From Valencia hispanica (taxonomy: Eukaryota; Chordata; Actinopteri; Cyprinodontiformes; Valenciidae), in assembly GCA_963556495.2 (NCBI GenBank), contig OY747714.1, forward strand, positions 52,165,541 to 52,229,540: a DNA stretch of 64,000 bases. The letters run 5' to 3'. Below the pieces are notes generated by a model. That model was not told the DNA's origin. It saw only the letters and a program-made list of their open reading frames with translations, and did no database searches. How positions within the stretch are numbered: the first letter of the stretch is position 1; every line of letters starts with the position of its first letter. The position numbers were made by a program, and so were the translations under genes. Of this stretch, positions 1 through 13,150 are shown piece after piece.

Positions 1-169
1 AGAGGTTGGCTCAGGTGCTAGCCCAGGTGCTAGCTTAGATGCTAGCTCAGGTGCTAACCCAGGTGCAAGCTCAGGTGCTAGCCCAGGTGTAAGCTCAGGT
101 GCTTCCTCAGGTGCTAGTCCAGGTGCTAGCAAAGTTGATAGTCCAGGTGCTAGCAAAGTTGATAGCTCA

Positions 170-180
170 GGTCAAGCTCA
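170..180. repeat. 11-bp off-size monomer marking each higher-order unit (first example)
   Basis: GGTCAAGCTCA is one base shorter than the 12-bp monomer. It recurs, usually preceded by a GGTGCTAGCAAAGTTGATAG or GTTGCTAG context and followed by GGTGCTAGTCCA. Further examples start at 1057, 2519, 3430, 4173, 5036 and 6055, with more copies throughout the array. Spacings between neighbours such as 887, 911, 743, 863 and 1019 are each a multiple of 12 minus 1. A variant with AAGCCAA is seen near 1814 and an AAGCCCA variant near 16835 and 20250. Open frames that end in K-L/P-R-C stop here because of the phase shift. Confidence 0.9.
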
Positions 181-2739
181 GGTGCTAGTCCAGGTTCTAG
201 CTTAGATGCTAGCTCAGGTGCTAGCCCAGGTGCTAGCTCAGGTGCTAGCTCAGGGTCTAGCCCAAGTTTTAGCTCAGGTGCTAGCTCAGGTGTTAGCTCA
301 GGTGCTAGCCCAGGTGCTAGCTCAGGTGCTAGCCCAGGTGCTAGCCCAGGTATTAGCTAAGGTGCTAGCTCAGATACTAGCTCAGGTGCTAACCCAGTTG
401 CTAGCCCATGTGCTAGCCCAGGTGCTAGCCAAGGTATTAGATCAGGTGCTACCTCAGATGCTAGCCCAGGTGCTAGCTCAGGTGCTAGCATAGGTATTAG
501 CTCAGGTGCTGGCCCAGGTTCTACCTTAGCTTTTAGCTCAGGTGCTAGCCCAGGTGCTAGCCCAGTTGCTAGCTCAGGTGCTAGCCCAGGAATTAGCTCA
601 GGTGCAAGCTCAGGTGCTTTCCCAGGTGCTAGCTCAGGTGCTAGCCAAGGTATTAGCTCAGGTGCTACCTCAGGTGCTAGCCCAGGTGCTGGCCCAGGTG
701 CTAGAACAGTTGCTAGATCAGGTGCTAGCTCAGGTGCTAGCTCAGGTGTTAGCCCAGGTGCTAGTTCAGGTGCTAGCTCAGGTGTTAGCAAATGATCTAG
801 CTCAGGTGCTACCTCAAAGGCAAGCTCAGGTGCTAGCTCAGATGCTAGCTCAGGTGTTAGCTCAGGTGCTAGCTCAGGTGTTAGCTCAGAGGTTGGCTCA
901 GGTGCTAGCCCAGGTGCTAGCTTAGATGCTAGCTCAGGTGCTAACCCAGGTGCTAGCTCAGGTGCTAGCCCAGGTGTAAGCTCAGGTTCTTCCTCAGGTG
1001 CTAGTCCAGGTGCTAGCAAAGTTGATAGTCCAGGTGCTAGCAAAGTTGATAGCTCAGGTCAAGCTCAGGTGCTAGTCCAGGTGCTAGCTCAGGTGCTAGC
1101 TCAGGTGCTAGCCCAGGTGCTAGCTCAGGTGCTAGCTCAGGGTCTAGCCCAAGTTTTAGCTCAGGTGCTAGCTCAGGTGTTAGCTCAGGTGCTAGCTCAT
1201 GTGCTAGCCCAGGTGCTAGCCCAGGTGCTTGCCCAGGTGCTAGCTCAGGTGCTAGCTAAGGGTCTAGCTCAGATACTAGCTCAGGTGCTAGCCCAGGTGC
1301 AAGCTCAGGTGCTATCTCAGGTGCTAGCCCAGGTGCTAGCTCAGGTGCTAGCCAAGGTATTAGCTCAGGTGCTACCTCAGATTCTAGCTCAGGTGATAGC
1401 TCAGGTGCTAGCTAAGGGTCTAGCCCAGGTTTTAGCTCAGGTGCTAGCTCAGGTGTTAGCTCAGGTGCTAGCCCAGGTGCTAGCCCAGTTGCTAGCTCAG
1501 GTGCTAGCCCAGGTATTAGCTCAGGTGCAAGCTCAGGTGCTTTCCCAGGTGCTAGCTCAGGTGCTAGCCCAGGTGCTAGCTCAGGTGCTAGCTCAGATAC
1601 TAGCTCAGGTGCTAACCCTTATGCTAGCTCAGGTGCTAGCCCAGGTGTTAGCTCAGGTGATTGCTCAGGTGCAAGTCCAGGTGCTAGCCCATGTGCTAGC
1701 TCAGGTGCTAGCTCAGGTGCTAGCCCAGGTGCTAGTACAGTTGCTAGATCAGGTGCTAGCTCAGGGTCTAGCCCAAGTTTTAGCTCAGGTGCTAGTCCAG
1801 GTGCTAGCAAAGTTGCTAGCTCAGGTCAAGCCAAAGTGCTAGCTCAGGTGCTAGCTCAGGGTCTAGCCCAAGTTTTAGCTCAGGTGCTAGCTCAGGTGTT
1901 AGCTCAGGTGCTAGCCCAGGTGCTAGCTCAGGTGCTAGCTAAGGGTCTAGCTCAGATACTAGCTCAGGTGCTAGCCCAGGTGCAAGCTCAGGTGCTATCC
2001 CAGGTGCTAGCCCAGGTGCTAGCTCAGGTGCTAGCCAAGGTATTAGCTCAGGTGCTACCTCAGATTCTAGCTCAGGTGATAGCTCAGGTGCTAGCTAAGG
2101 GTCTAGCCCAGGTTTTAGCTCAGGTGCTAGCTCAGGTGTTAGCTCAGGTGCTAGCCCAGGTGCTAGCCCAGTTGCTAGCTCAGGTGCTAGCCCAGGTATT
2201 AGCTCAGGTGCAAGCTCAGGTGCTTTCCCAGGTGCTAGCTCAGGTGCTAGCCCAGGTGCTAGCTCAGGTGCTAGCTCAGATACTAGCTCAGGTGCTAACC
2301 CAGGTGCTAGCTCAGGTGCTAGCCCAGGTGTTAGCTCAGGTGATTGCTCAGGTGCTAGTCCAGGTGCTAGCCCATGTGCTAGCTCAGGTGCTAGCTCAGG
2401 TGCTAGCCCAGGTGCTAGCCCAGGTGCTAGTACAGTTGCTAGATCAGGTGCTAGCTCAGGGTCTAGCCCAAGTTTTAGCTCAGGTGCTAGTCCAGGTGCT
2501 AGCAAAGTTGCTAGCTCAGGTCAAGCTCAGGTGCTAGTCCAGGTGCTAGCTCAGGTGCTAGCCCAGGTGCAAGCCCAGGTATTAGCTAAGGTGCTAGCTC
2601 AGATACTAGCTCAGGTGCTAACCCAGTTGCTAGCCCATGTGCTAGCCCAGGTGCTAGCCAAGGTATTAGATCAGGTGCTACCTCAGATGCTAGCCCAGGT
2701 GCTAGCTCAGGTGCTAGCATAGGTATTAGCTCAGGTGGT

Positions 2740-5700
2740 GGCCCAGGTTCTACCTTAGCTTTTAGCTCAGGTGCTAGCCCAGGTGCTAGCCCAGTTGCTA
2801 GCTCAGGTGCTAGCCCAGGAATAAGCTCAGGTGGAAGCTCAGGTGCTTTCCCTGGTGCTAGCTCAGGTGCTAGCCAAGGTATTAGCTCAGGTGCTACCTC
2901 AGATGCTAGCTCAGGTGCTAACCCATGAACTAGCTAGGGTGCTAGCCCAGGTGCTAGCTTAGGTGCTACCTCAGGTGCTAGCCCAGGTGCTGGCCCAGGT
3001 GCTAGTACAGTTGCTAGATCAGGTGCTAGCTCAGGTGCTAGCTCAGGTGTTAGCCCAGGTGCTAGTTCAGGTGCTAGCTCAGGTGTTAGCTCATGATCTA
3101 GCTCAGGTGCTACCTCAAAGGCAAGCTCAGGTGCTAGCTCAGGGTCTAGCCCAAGTTTTAGCTCAGGTGCTAGCTCAGGTGTTAGCTCAGGTGCTAGCCC
3201 AGGTGCTAGCTCAGGTGCTAGCCCAAGTGCTAGCTCAGGTGCTAGCCCAGGTGCTAGCTCAGGTGCTAGCTAAGGGTCTAGCCCAGGTTTTAGCTCAGGT
3301 GCTAGCCCAGGTGCTAGCTTAGATGCTAGCTCAGGTGCTAACCCAGGTGCTAGCTCAGGTGCTAGCCCAGGTGTAAGCTCAGGTGCTTCCTCAGGTGCTA
3401 GTCCAGGTGCTAGCAAAGTTGATAGCTCAGGTCAAGCTCAGGTGCTAGTCCAGGTGCTAGCTCAGATGCTAGCTCAGGTGCTAGCCCAGGTGCTAGCTCA
3501 GGTGCTAGCTCAGGGTCTAGCCCAAGTTTTAGCTCAGGTGCTAGCTCAGGTGTTAGCTCAGGTGCTAGCCCAGGTGCTAGCTCAGGTGCTAGCTAAGGGT
3601 CTAGCTCAGATACCAGCTCAGGTGCTAGCCCAGGTGCAAGCTCAGGTGCTATCCCAGGTGCTAGCCCAGGTGCTAGCTCAGGTGATAGCCAAGGTATTAG
3701 CTCAGGTGCTACCTCAGATTCTAGCTCAGGTGATAGCTCAGGTGCTAGCTAAGGGTCTAGCCCAGGTTTTAGCTCAGGTGCTAGCTCAGGTGTTAGCTCA
3801 GGTGCTAGCCCAGGTGCTAGCCCAGTTGCTAGCTCAGGTGCTAGCCCAGGTATTAGCTCAGGTGCAAGCTCAGGTGCTTTCCCAGGTGCTAGCTCAGGTG
3901 CTAGCCCAGGTGCTAGCTCAGGTGCTAGCTCAGATACTAGCTCAGGTGCTAACCCAGGTGCTAGCTCAGGTGCTAGCCCAGGTGTTAGCTCAGGTGATTG
4001 CTCAGGTGCTAGTCCAAGTGCTAGCCCATGTGCTAGCTCAGGTGCTAGCTCAGGTGCTAGCCCAGGTGCTAGCCCAGGTGCTAGTACAGTTGCTAGATCA
4101 GGTGCTAGCTCAGGGTCTAGCCCAAGTTTTAGCTCAGGTGCTAGTCCAGGTGCTAGCAATGTTGCTAGCTCAGGTCAAGCTCAGGTGCTAGTCCAGGTGC
4201 TAGCTCAGGTGCTAGCCCAGGTGCTAGCTCAGGTGCTAGCTCAGGGTCTAGCCCTAGTTTTAGCTCAGGTGCTAGCTCAGGTGTTAGCTCAGGTGCTAGC
4301 CCAGGTGCTAGCTCAGGTGCTAGCCCAGGTGCTAGCCCAGGTATTAGCTAAGGTGCTAGCTGAGATTCTAGCTCAGGTGCTAACCCAGTTGCTAGCCCAT
4401 GTGCTAGCCCAGGTGCTAGCCAAGGTATTAGATCAGGTGCTACCTTAGATGCTAGCTCAGGTTCTAGCATAGGTATTAGCTCAGGTGCTGGCCCAGGTTC
4501 TACCTTAGCTTTTAGCTCAGGGGCTAGCTCAGGTCCAATCCCAGGTATTAGCTCAGGTGTTAGCTCAGGAGCGAGCACATGTGCTAGCCCAAGTGCTAGC
4601 CCAGATGCTAGCTCAGGTGCTAGCTCAGGTGCTAACCCAGGTGCTAGCTCAGGTGCTAACCCAGGTTCTAGCTCAGGTTTTTGCACAGGTTCCAGCTCAG
4701 GTTTTAGCTCAGGGGCTTGCTCAGGGGCTAGCCCAGGTTCATTCTCAGGTGTTAGATCAGGTTCTAGCTGAGATGTTAGCACAGGTGATAGCTCAGGTGC
4801 TAGCTCAGGGTCTAGAACAGGTTTTAGCTCAGGTGCTAATTCAGGGGCTAGCTAAGGTGCTAGCTCAGAGGTTGGCTCAGGTGCTAGCCCAGGTGCTAGC
4901 TTAGATGCTAGCTCAGGTGCTAACCCAGGTGCAAGCTCAGGTGCTAGCCCAGGTGTAAGCTCAGGTGCTTCCTCAGGTGCTAGTCCAGGTGCTAGCAAAG
5001 TTGATAGTCCAGGTGCTAGCAAAGTTGATAGCTCAGGTCAAGCTCAGGTGCTAGTCCAGGTTCTAGCTTAGATGCTAGCTCAGGTGCTAGCCCAGGTGCT
5101 AGCTCAGGTTCTAGCTCAGGGTCTAGCCCAAGTTTTAGCTCAGGTGCTAGCTCAGGTGTTAGCTCAGGTGCTAGCCCAGGTGCTAGCTCAGGTGCTAGCC
5201 CAGGTGCTAGCCCAGGTATTAGCTAAGGTGCTAGCTCAGATACTAGCTCAGGTGCTAACCCAGTTGCTAGCCCATGTGCTAGCCCAGGTGCTAGCCAAGG
5301 TATTAGATCAGGTGCTACCTCAGATGCTAGCCCAGGTGCTAGCTCAGGTGCTAGCATAGGTATTAGCTCAGGTGCTGGCCCAGGTTCTACCTTAGCTTTT
5401 AGCTCAGTTGCTAGCCCAGGTGCTAGCCCAGTTGCTAGCTCAGGTGGTAGCCCAGGAATTAGCTCAGGTGCAAGCTCAGGTGCTTTCCCAGGTGCTAGCT
5501 CAGGTGCTAGCCAAGGTATTAGCTCAGGTGCTACCTCAGATGCTAGCTCAGGTGCTAACCCATGAACTAGCTAGGGTGCTAGCCCAGGTGCTAGCTTAGG
5601 TGCTACCTCAGGTGCTAGCCCAGGTGCTGGCCCAGGTGCTAGTACAGTTGCTAGATCAGGTGCTAGCTCAGGTGCTAGCTCAGGTGTTAGCCCAGGTGCT

Positions 5701-5900
5701 AGTTCAGGTGCTAGCTCAGGTGTTAGCAAATGATCTAGCTCAGGTGCTACCTCAAAGGCAAGCTCAGGTGCTAGCTCAGGGTCTAGCCCAAGTTTTAGCT
5801 CAGATGCTAGCTCAGGTGTTAGCTCAGGTGCTAGCCCAGGTGCTAGCTCAGGTGCTAGCCCAAGTGCTAGCTCAGGTGCTAGCCCAGGTGCTAGCTCAGG
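2740..5900. repeat. Large higher-order block, copy A (8956-bp shift to copy B)
   Basis: The order of variant monomers here recurs 8956 bp downstream. Rare private variants are shared at that offset: GGTGGAAGC near 2829 matches 11785, the TTCCCTGG variant matches, and the GGAGCGAGCACA segment at 4567 matches 13523. 8956 equals 12 x 747 minus 8, and eight 11-bp monomers lie between the paired points. Boundaries are approximate. Confidence 0.85.
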
Positions 5901-6917
5901 TGCTAGCCCAGGTGCTAGCTTAGATGCTAGCTCAGGTGCTAACCCAGGTGCAAGCTCAGGTGCTAGCCCAGCTGTAAGCTCAGGTGCTTCCTCAGGTGCT
6001 AGTCCAGGTGCTAGCAAAGTTGATAGTCCAGGTGCTAGCAAAGTTGATAGCTCAGGTCAAGCTCAGGTGCTAGTCCAGGTTCTAGCTTAGATGCTAGCTC
6101 AGGTGCTAGCCCAGGTGCTAGCTCAGGTTCTAGCTCAGGGTCTAGCCCAAGTTTTAGCTCAGGTGCTAGCTCAGGTGTTAGCTCAGGTGCTAGCCCAGGT
6201 GCTAGCTCAGGTGCTAGCCCAGGTGCTAGCCCAGGTATTAGCTAAGGTGCTAGCTCAGATACTAGCTCAGGTGCTAACCCAGTTGCTAGCCCATGTGCTA
6301 GCCCAGGTGCTAGCCAAGGTATTAGATCAGGTGCTACCTCAGATGCTAGCCCAGGTGCTAGCTCAGGTGCTAGCATAGGTATTAGCTCAGGTGCTGGCCC
6401 AGGTTCTACCTTAGCTTTTAGCTCAGGTGCTAGCCCAGGTGCTAGCCCAGTTGCTAGCTCAGGTGGTAGCCCAGGAATTAGCTCAGGTGCAAGCTCAGGT
6501 GCTTTCCCAGGTGCTAGCTCAGGTGCTAGCCAAGGTATTAGCTCAGGTGCTACCTCAGATGCTAGCTCAGGTGCTAACCCATGAACTAGCTAGGGTGCTA
6601 GCCCAGGTGCTAGCTTAGGTGCTACCTCAGGTGCTAGCCCAGGTGCTGGCCCAGGTGCTAGTACAGTTGCTAGATCAGGTGCTAGCTCAGGTGCTAGCTC
6701 AGGTGTTAGCCCAGGTGCTAGTTCAGGTGCTAGCTCAGGTGTTAGCAAATGATCTAGCTCAGGTGCTACCTCAAAGGCAAGCTCAGGTGCTAGCTCAGGG
6801 TCTAGCCCAAGTTTTAGCTCAGATGCTAGCTCAGGTGTTAGCTCAGGTGCTAGCCCAGGTGCTAGCTCAGGTGCTAGCCCAAGTGCTAGCTCAGGTGCTA
6901 GCCCAGGTGCTAGCTCA
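4880..6917. repeat. Tandem duplication, 1019-bp unit, two copies
   Basis: About 4880-5898 is repeated at about 5899-6917 with a constant shift of 1019 bp, for example 5072 to 6091, 5408 to 6427 and 5600 to 6619. Differences are single bases, such as CAGTTGC against CAGGTGC near 5407 and CCCAGCTG against CCCAGGTG near 5968. 1019 equals 12 x 85 minus 1, and each copy holds one 11-bp monomer. The near-identity points to a recent unequal exchange. Confidence 0.9.
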
Positions 6918-7970
6918 GGTGCTAGCCCAGGTGCTAGCTCAGGTGCTAGCTAAGGGTCTAGCCCAGGTTTTAGCTCAGGTGCTAGCCCAGGTGCTAGCTT
7001 AGATGCTAGCTCAGGTGCTAACCCAGGTGCTAGCTCAGGTGCTAGCCCAGGTGTAAGCTCAGGTGCTTCCTCAGGTGCTAGTCCAGGTGCTAGCAAAGTT
7101 GATAGTCCAGGTGCTAGCAAAGTTGATAGCTCAGGTCAAGCTCAGGTTCTAGTCCAGGTGCTAGCTCAGATGCTAGCTCAGGTGCTAGCCCAGGTGCTAG
7201 CTCAGGTGCTAGCTCAGGGTCTAGCCCAAGTTTTAGCTCAGGTGCTAGCTCAGGTGTTAGCTCAGGTGCTAGCCCAGATGCTAGCTCAGGTGCTAGCCCA
7301 GGTGCTAGCTCAGGTGCTAGCTAAGGGTCTAGCTCAGATACTAGCTCAGGTGCTAGCCCAGGTGCAAGCTCAGGTGCTATCCCAGGTGCTAGCCCAGGTG
7401 CTAGCTCAGGTGATAGCCAAGGTATTAGCTCAGGTGCTGGCCCAGGTTCTACCTTAGCTTTTAGCTCAGGTGCTAGCCCAGGTGCTAGCCCAGTTGCTAG
7501 CTCAGGTGCTAGCCCAGGAATAAGCTCAGGTGCAAGCTCAGGTGCTTTCCCAGGTGCTAGCTCAGGTGCTAGCCAAGGTATTAGCTCAGGTGCTACCTCA
7601 GATGCTAGCTCAGGTGCTAACCCATGAACTAGCTAGGGTGCTAGCCCAGGTGCTAGCTTAGGTGCTACCTCAGGTGCTAGCCCAGGTGCTGGCCCAGGTG
7701 CTAGTACAGTTGCTAGATCAGGTGCTAGCTCAGGTGCTAGCTCAGGTGTTAGCCCAGGTGCTAGTTCAGGTGCTAGCTCAGGTGTTAGCTCATGATCTAG
7801 CTCAGGTGCTAGCTCAGGGTCTAGCCCAAGTTTTAGCTCAGGTGCTAGCTCAGGTGTTAGCTCAGGTGCTAGCCCAGGTGCTAGCCCAGGTGCTTGCCCA
7901 GGTGCTAGCTCAGGTGCTAGCTAAGGGTCTAGCTCAGATACTAGCTCAGGTGCTAGCCCAGGTGCAAGCT

Positions 7971-10900
7971 CAGGTGCTATCTCAGGTGCTAGCCCAGGTG
8001 CTAGCTCAGGTGCTAGCCAAGGTATTAGCTCAGGTGCTACCTCAGATTCTAGCTCAGGTGATAGCTCAGGTGCTAGCTAAGGGTCTAGCCCAGGTTTTAG
8101 CTCAGGTGCTAGCTCAGGTGTTAGCTCAGGTGCTAGCCCAGGTGCTAGCCCAGTTGCTAGCTCAGGTGCTAGCCCAGGTATTAGCTCAGGTGCAAGCTCA
8201 GGTGCTTTCCCAGGTGCTAGCTCAGGTGCTAGCCCAGGTGCTAGCTCAGGTGCTAGCTCAGATACTAGCTCAGGTGCTAACCCTTATGCTAGCTCAGGTG
8301 CTAGCCCAGGTGTTAGCTCAGGTGTTAGCTCAGGTGCTAGCCCAGGTGCTAGCCCAGTTGCTAGCTCAGGTGCTAGCCCAGGTATTAGCTCAGGTGCAAG
8401 CTCAGGTGCTTTCCCAGGTGCTAGCTCAGGTGCTAGCCCAGGTGCTAGCTCAGGTGCTAGCTCAGATACTAGCTCAGGTGCTAACCCTTATGCTAGCTCA
8501 GGTGCTAGCCCAGGTGTTAGCTCAGGTGATTGCTCAGGTGCAAGTCCAGGTGCTAGCCCATGTGCTAGCTCAGGTGCTAGCTCAGGTGCTAGCCCAGGTG
8601 CTAGTACAGTTGCTAGATCAGGTGCTAGCTCAGGGTCTAGCCCAAGTTTTAGCTCAGGTGCTAGTCCAGGTGCTAGCAAAGTTGCTAGCTCAGGTCAAGC
8701 CAAGGTGCTAGCTCAGGTGCTAGCTCAGGGTCTAGCCCAAGTTTTAGCTCAGGTGCTAGCTCAGGTGTTAGCTCAGGTGCTAGCCCAGGTGCTAGCTCAG
8801 GTGCTAGCCCAGGTGCAAGCCCAGGTATTAGCTAAGGTGCTAGCTCAGATACTAGCTCAGGTGCTAACCCAGTTGCTAGCCCATGTGCTAGCCCAGGTGC
8901 TAGCCAAGGTATTAGATCAGGTGCTACCTCAGATGCTAGCCCAGGTGCTAGCTCAAGTGCTAGCCCAGGTGCTAGCTCAGGTGCTAGCTAAGGGTCTAGC
9001 TCAGATACTAGCTCAGGTGCTAGCCCAGGTGCAAGCTCAGGTGCTATCCCAGGTGCTAGCCCAGGTGCAAGCTCAGGTGATAGCCAAGGTATTAGCTCAG
9101 GTGCTGGCCCAGGTTCTACCTTAGCTTTTAGCTCAGGTGCTAGCCCAGGTGCTAGCCCAGTTGCTAGCTCAGGTGCTAGCCCAGGAATAAGCTCAGGTGC
9201 AATCTCAGGTGCTTTCCCAGGTGCTAGCTCAGGTGCTAGCCAAGGTATTAGCTCAGGTGCTACCTCAGATGCTAGCTCAGGTGCTAACCCATGAACTAGC
9301 TAGGGTGCTAGCCCAGGTGCTAGCTTAGGTGCTACCTCAGGTGCTAGCCCAGGTGCTGGCCCAGGTGCTAGTACAGTTGCTAGATCAGGTGCTAGCTCAG
9401 GTGCTAGCTCAGGTGTTAGCCCAGGTGCTAGTTCAGGTGCTAGCTCAGGTGTTAGCTCATGATCTAGCTCAGGTGCTACCTCAAAGGCAAGCTCAGGTGC
9501 TAGCTCAGGGTCTAGCCCAAGTTTTAGCTCAGATGCTAGCTCAGGTGTTAGCTCAGGTGCTAGCCCAGGTGCTAGCTCAGGTGCTAGCCCAAGTGCTAGC
9601 TCAGGTGCTAGCCCAGGTGCTAGCTCAGGTGCTAGCCCAGGTGCTAGCTCAGGTGCTAGCTAAGGGTCTAGCCCAGGTTTTAGCTCAGGTGCTAGCCCAG
9701 GTGCTAGCTTAGATGCTAGCTCAGGTGCTAACCCAGGTGCTAGCTCAGGTGCTAGCCCAGGTGTAAGCTCAGGTGCTTCCTCAGGTGCTAGTCCAGGTGC
9801 TAGCAAAGTTGATAGCTCAGGTCAAGCTCAGGTGCTAGTCCAGGTGCTAGCTCAGATGCTAGCTCAGGTGCTAGCCCAGGTGCTAGCTCAGGTGCTAGCT
9901 CAGGGTCTAGCCCAAGTTTTAGCTCAGGTGCTAGCTCAGGTGTTAGCTCAGGTGCTAGCCCAGGTGCTAGCTCAGGTGCTAGCTAAGGGTCTAGCTCAGA
10001 TACCAGCTCAGGTGCTAGCCCAGGTGCAAGCTCAGGTGCTATCCCAGGTGCTAGCCCAGGTGCTAGCTCAGGTGATAGCCAAGGTATTAGCTCAGGTGCT
10101 ACCTCAGATTCTAGCTCAGGTGATAGCTCAGGTGCTAGCTAAGGGTCTAGCCCAGGTTTTAGCTCAGGTGCTAGCTCAGGTGTTAGCTCAGGTGCTAGCC
10201 CAGGTGCTAGCCCAGTTGCTAGCTCAGGTGCTAGCCCAGGTATTAGCTCAGGTGCAAGCTCAGGTGCTTTCCCAGGTGCTAGCTCAGGTGCTAGCCCAGG
10301 TGCTAGCTCAGGTGCTAGCTCAGATACTAGCTCAGGTGCTAACCCAGGTGCTAGCTCAGGTGCTAGCCCAGGTGTTAGCTCAGGTGATTGCTCAGGTGCT
10401 AGTCCAAGTGCTAGCCCATGTGCTAGCTCAGGTGCTAGCTCAGGTGCTAGCCCAGGTGCTAGCCCAGGTGCTAGTACAGTTGCTAGATCAGGTGCTAGCT
10501 CAGGGTCTAGCCCAAGTTTTAGCTCAGGTGCTAGTCCAGGTGCTAGCAATGTTGCTAGCTCAGGTGCTATCTCAGGTGCTAGCCCAGGTGCTAGCTCAGG
10601 TGCTAGCCAAGGTATTAGCTCAGGTGCTACCTCAGATTCTAGCTCAGGTGATAGCTCAGGTGCTAGCTAAGGGTCTAGCCCAGGTTTTAGCTCAGGTGCT
10701 AGCTCAGGTGTTAGCTCAGGTGCTAGCCCAGGTGCTAGCCCAGTTGCTAGCTCAGGTGCTAGCCCAGGTATTAGCTCAGGTGCAAGCTCAGGTGCTTTCC
10801 CAGGTGCTAGCTCAGGTGCTAGCCCAGGTGCTAGCTCAGGTGCTAGCTCAGATACTAGCTCAGGTGCTAACCCTTATGCTAGCTCAGGTGCTAGCCCAGG

Positions 10901-13150
10901 TGTTAGCTCAGGTGTTAGCTCAGGTGCTAGCCCAGGTGCTAGCCCAGTTGCTAGCTCAGGTGCTAGCCCAGGTATTAGCTCAGGTGCAAGCTCAGGTGCT
11001 TTCCCAGGTGCTAGCTCAGGTGCTAGCCCAGGTGCTAGCTCAGGTGCTAGCTCAGATACTAGCTCAGGTGCTAACCCTTATGCTAGCTCAGGTGCTAGCC
11101 CAGGTGTTAGCTCAGGTGATTGCTCAGGTGCAAGTCCAGGTGCTAGCCCATGTGCTAGCTCAGGTGCTAGCTCAGGTGCTAGCCCAGGTGCTAGTACAGT
11201 TGCTAGATCAGGTGCTAGCTCAGGGTCTAGCCCAAGTTTTAGCTCAGGTGCTAGTCCAGGTGCTAGCAAAGTTGCTAGCTCAGGTCAAGCCAAGGTGCTA
11301 GCTCAGGTGCTAGCTCAGGGTCTAGCCCAAGTTTTAGCTCAGGTGCTAGCTCAGGTGTTAGCTCAGGTGCTAGCCCAGGTGCTAGCTCAGGTGCTAGCCC
11401 AGGTGCAAGCCCAGGTATTAGCTAAGGTGCTAGCTCAGATACTAGCTCAGGTGCTAACCCAGTTGCTAGCCCATGTGCTAGCCCAGGTGCTAGCCAAGGT
11501 ATTAGATCAGGTGCTACCTCAGATGCTAGCCCAGGTGCTAGCTCAGGTGCTAGCCCAGGTGCTAGCTCAGGTGCTAGCTAAGGGTCTAGCTCAGATACTA
11601 GCTCAGGTGCTAGCCCAGGTGCAAGCTCAGGTGCTATCCCAGGTGCTAGCCCAGGTGCAAGCTCAGGTGATAGCCAAGGTATTAGCTCAGGTGCTGGCCC
11701 AGGTTCTACCTTAGCTTTTAGCTCAGGTGCTAGCCCAGGTGCTAGCCCAGTTGCTAGCTCAGGTGCTAGCCCAGGAATAAGCTCAGGTGGAAGCTCAGGT
11801 GCTTTCCCTGGTGCTAGCTCAGGTGCTAGCCAAGGTATTAGCTCAGGTGCTACCTCAGATGCTAGCTCAGGTGCTAACCCATGAACTAGCTAGGGTGCTA
11901 GCCCAGGTGCTAGCTTAGGTGCTACCTCAGGTGCTAGCCCAGGTGCTGGCCCAGGTGCTAGTACAGTTGCTAGATCAGGTGCTAGCTCAGGTGCTAGCTC
12001 AGGTGTTAGCCCAGGTGCTAGTTCAGGTGCTAGCTCAGGTGTTAGCTCATGATCTAGCTCAGGTGCTACCTCAAAGGCAAGCTCAGGTGCTAGCTCAGGG
12101 TCTAGCCCAAGTTTTAGCTCAGATGCTAGCTCAGGTGTTAGCTCAGGTGCTAGCCCAGGTGCTAGCTCAGGTGCTAGCCCAAGTGCTAGCTCAGGTGCTA
12201 GCCCAGGTGCTAGCTCAGGTGCTAGCTAAGGGTCTAGCCCAGGTTTTAGCTCAGGTGCTAGCCCAGGTGCTAGCTTAGATGCTAGCTCAGGTGCTAACCC
12301 AGGTGCTAGCTCAGGTGCTAGCCCAGGTGTAAGCTCAGGTGCTTCCTCAGGTGCTAGTCCAGGTGCTAGCAAAGTTGATAGCTCAGGTCAAGCTCAGGTG
12401 CTAGTCCAGGTGCTAGCTCAGATGCTAGCTCAGGTGCTAGCCCAGGTGCTAGCTCAGGTGCTAGCTCAGGGTCTAGCCCAAGTTTTAGCTCAGGTGCTAG
12501 CTCAGGTGTTAGCTCAGGTGCTAGCCCAGGTGCTAGCTCAGGTGCTAGCTAAGGGTCTAGCTCAGATACCAGCTCAGGTGCTAGCCCAGGTGCAAGCTCA
12601 GGTGCTATCCCAGGTGCTAGCCCAGGTGCTAGCTCAGGTGATAGCCAAGGTATTAGCTCAGGTGCTACCTCAGATTCTAGCTCAGGTGATAGCTCAGGTG
12701 CTAGCTAAGGGTCTAGCCCAGGTTTTAGCTCAGGTGCTAGCTCAGGTGTTAGCTCAGGTGCTAGCCCAGGTGCTAGCCCAGTTGCTAGCTCAGGTGCTAG
12801 CCCAGGTATTAGCTCAGGTGCAAGCTCAGGTGCTTTCCCAGGTGCTAGCTCAGGTGCTAGCCCAGGTGCTAGCTCAGGTGCTAGCTCAGATACTAGCTCA
12901 GGTGCTAACCCAGGTGCTAGCTCAGGTGCTAGCCCAGGTGTTAGCTCAGGTGATTGCTCAGGTGCTAGTCCAGGTGCTAGCCCATGTGCTAGCTCAGGTG
13001 CTAGCTCAGGTGCTAGCCCAGGTGCTAGCCCAGGTGCTAGTACAGTTGCTAGATCAGGTGCTAGCTCAGGGTCTAGCCCAAGTTTTAGCTCAGGTGCTAG
13101 TCCAGGTGCTAGCAATGTTGCTAGCTCAGGTCAAGCTCAGGTGCTAGTCC
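7971..13150. repeat. Tandem duplication, 2590-bp unit, two copies
   Basis: 7971-10560 is followed directly by its copy at 10561-13150. The junction at 10560/10561 is visible: the run ending GCAATGTTGCTAGCT continues into GGTGCTATCTCA instead of the usual 11-bp monomer. Paired points include 8488/11078, 8705/11295 and 9329/11919. A 24-bp length difference lies before 9832/12398. 2590 equals 12 x 216 minus 2, and two 11-bp monomers lie in the first copy. Confidence 0.9.

Noticed and set aside
9832..11301. Long open frames in the array, such as a 489-codon V-L-A-Q repeat frame
   Set aside because: A 12-bp repeat without an in-frame stop is open by periodicity alone, in two plus frames and one minus frame. 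Frames start at GTG or chance ATGs, end where an 11- or 13-bp monomer shifts phase, and show no coding constraint.
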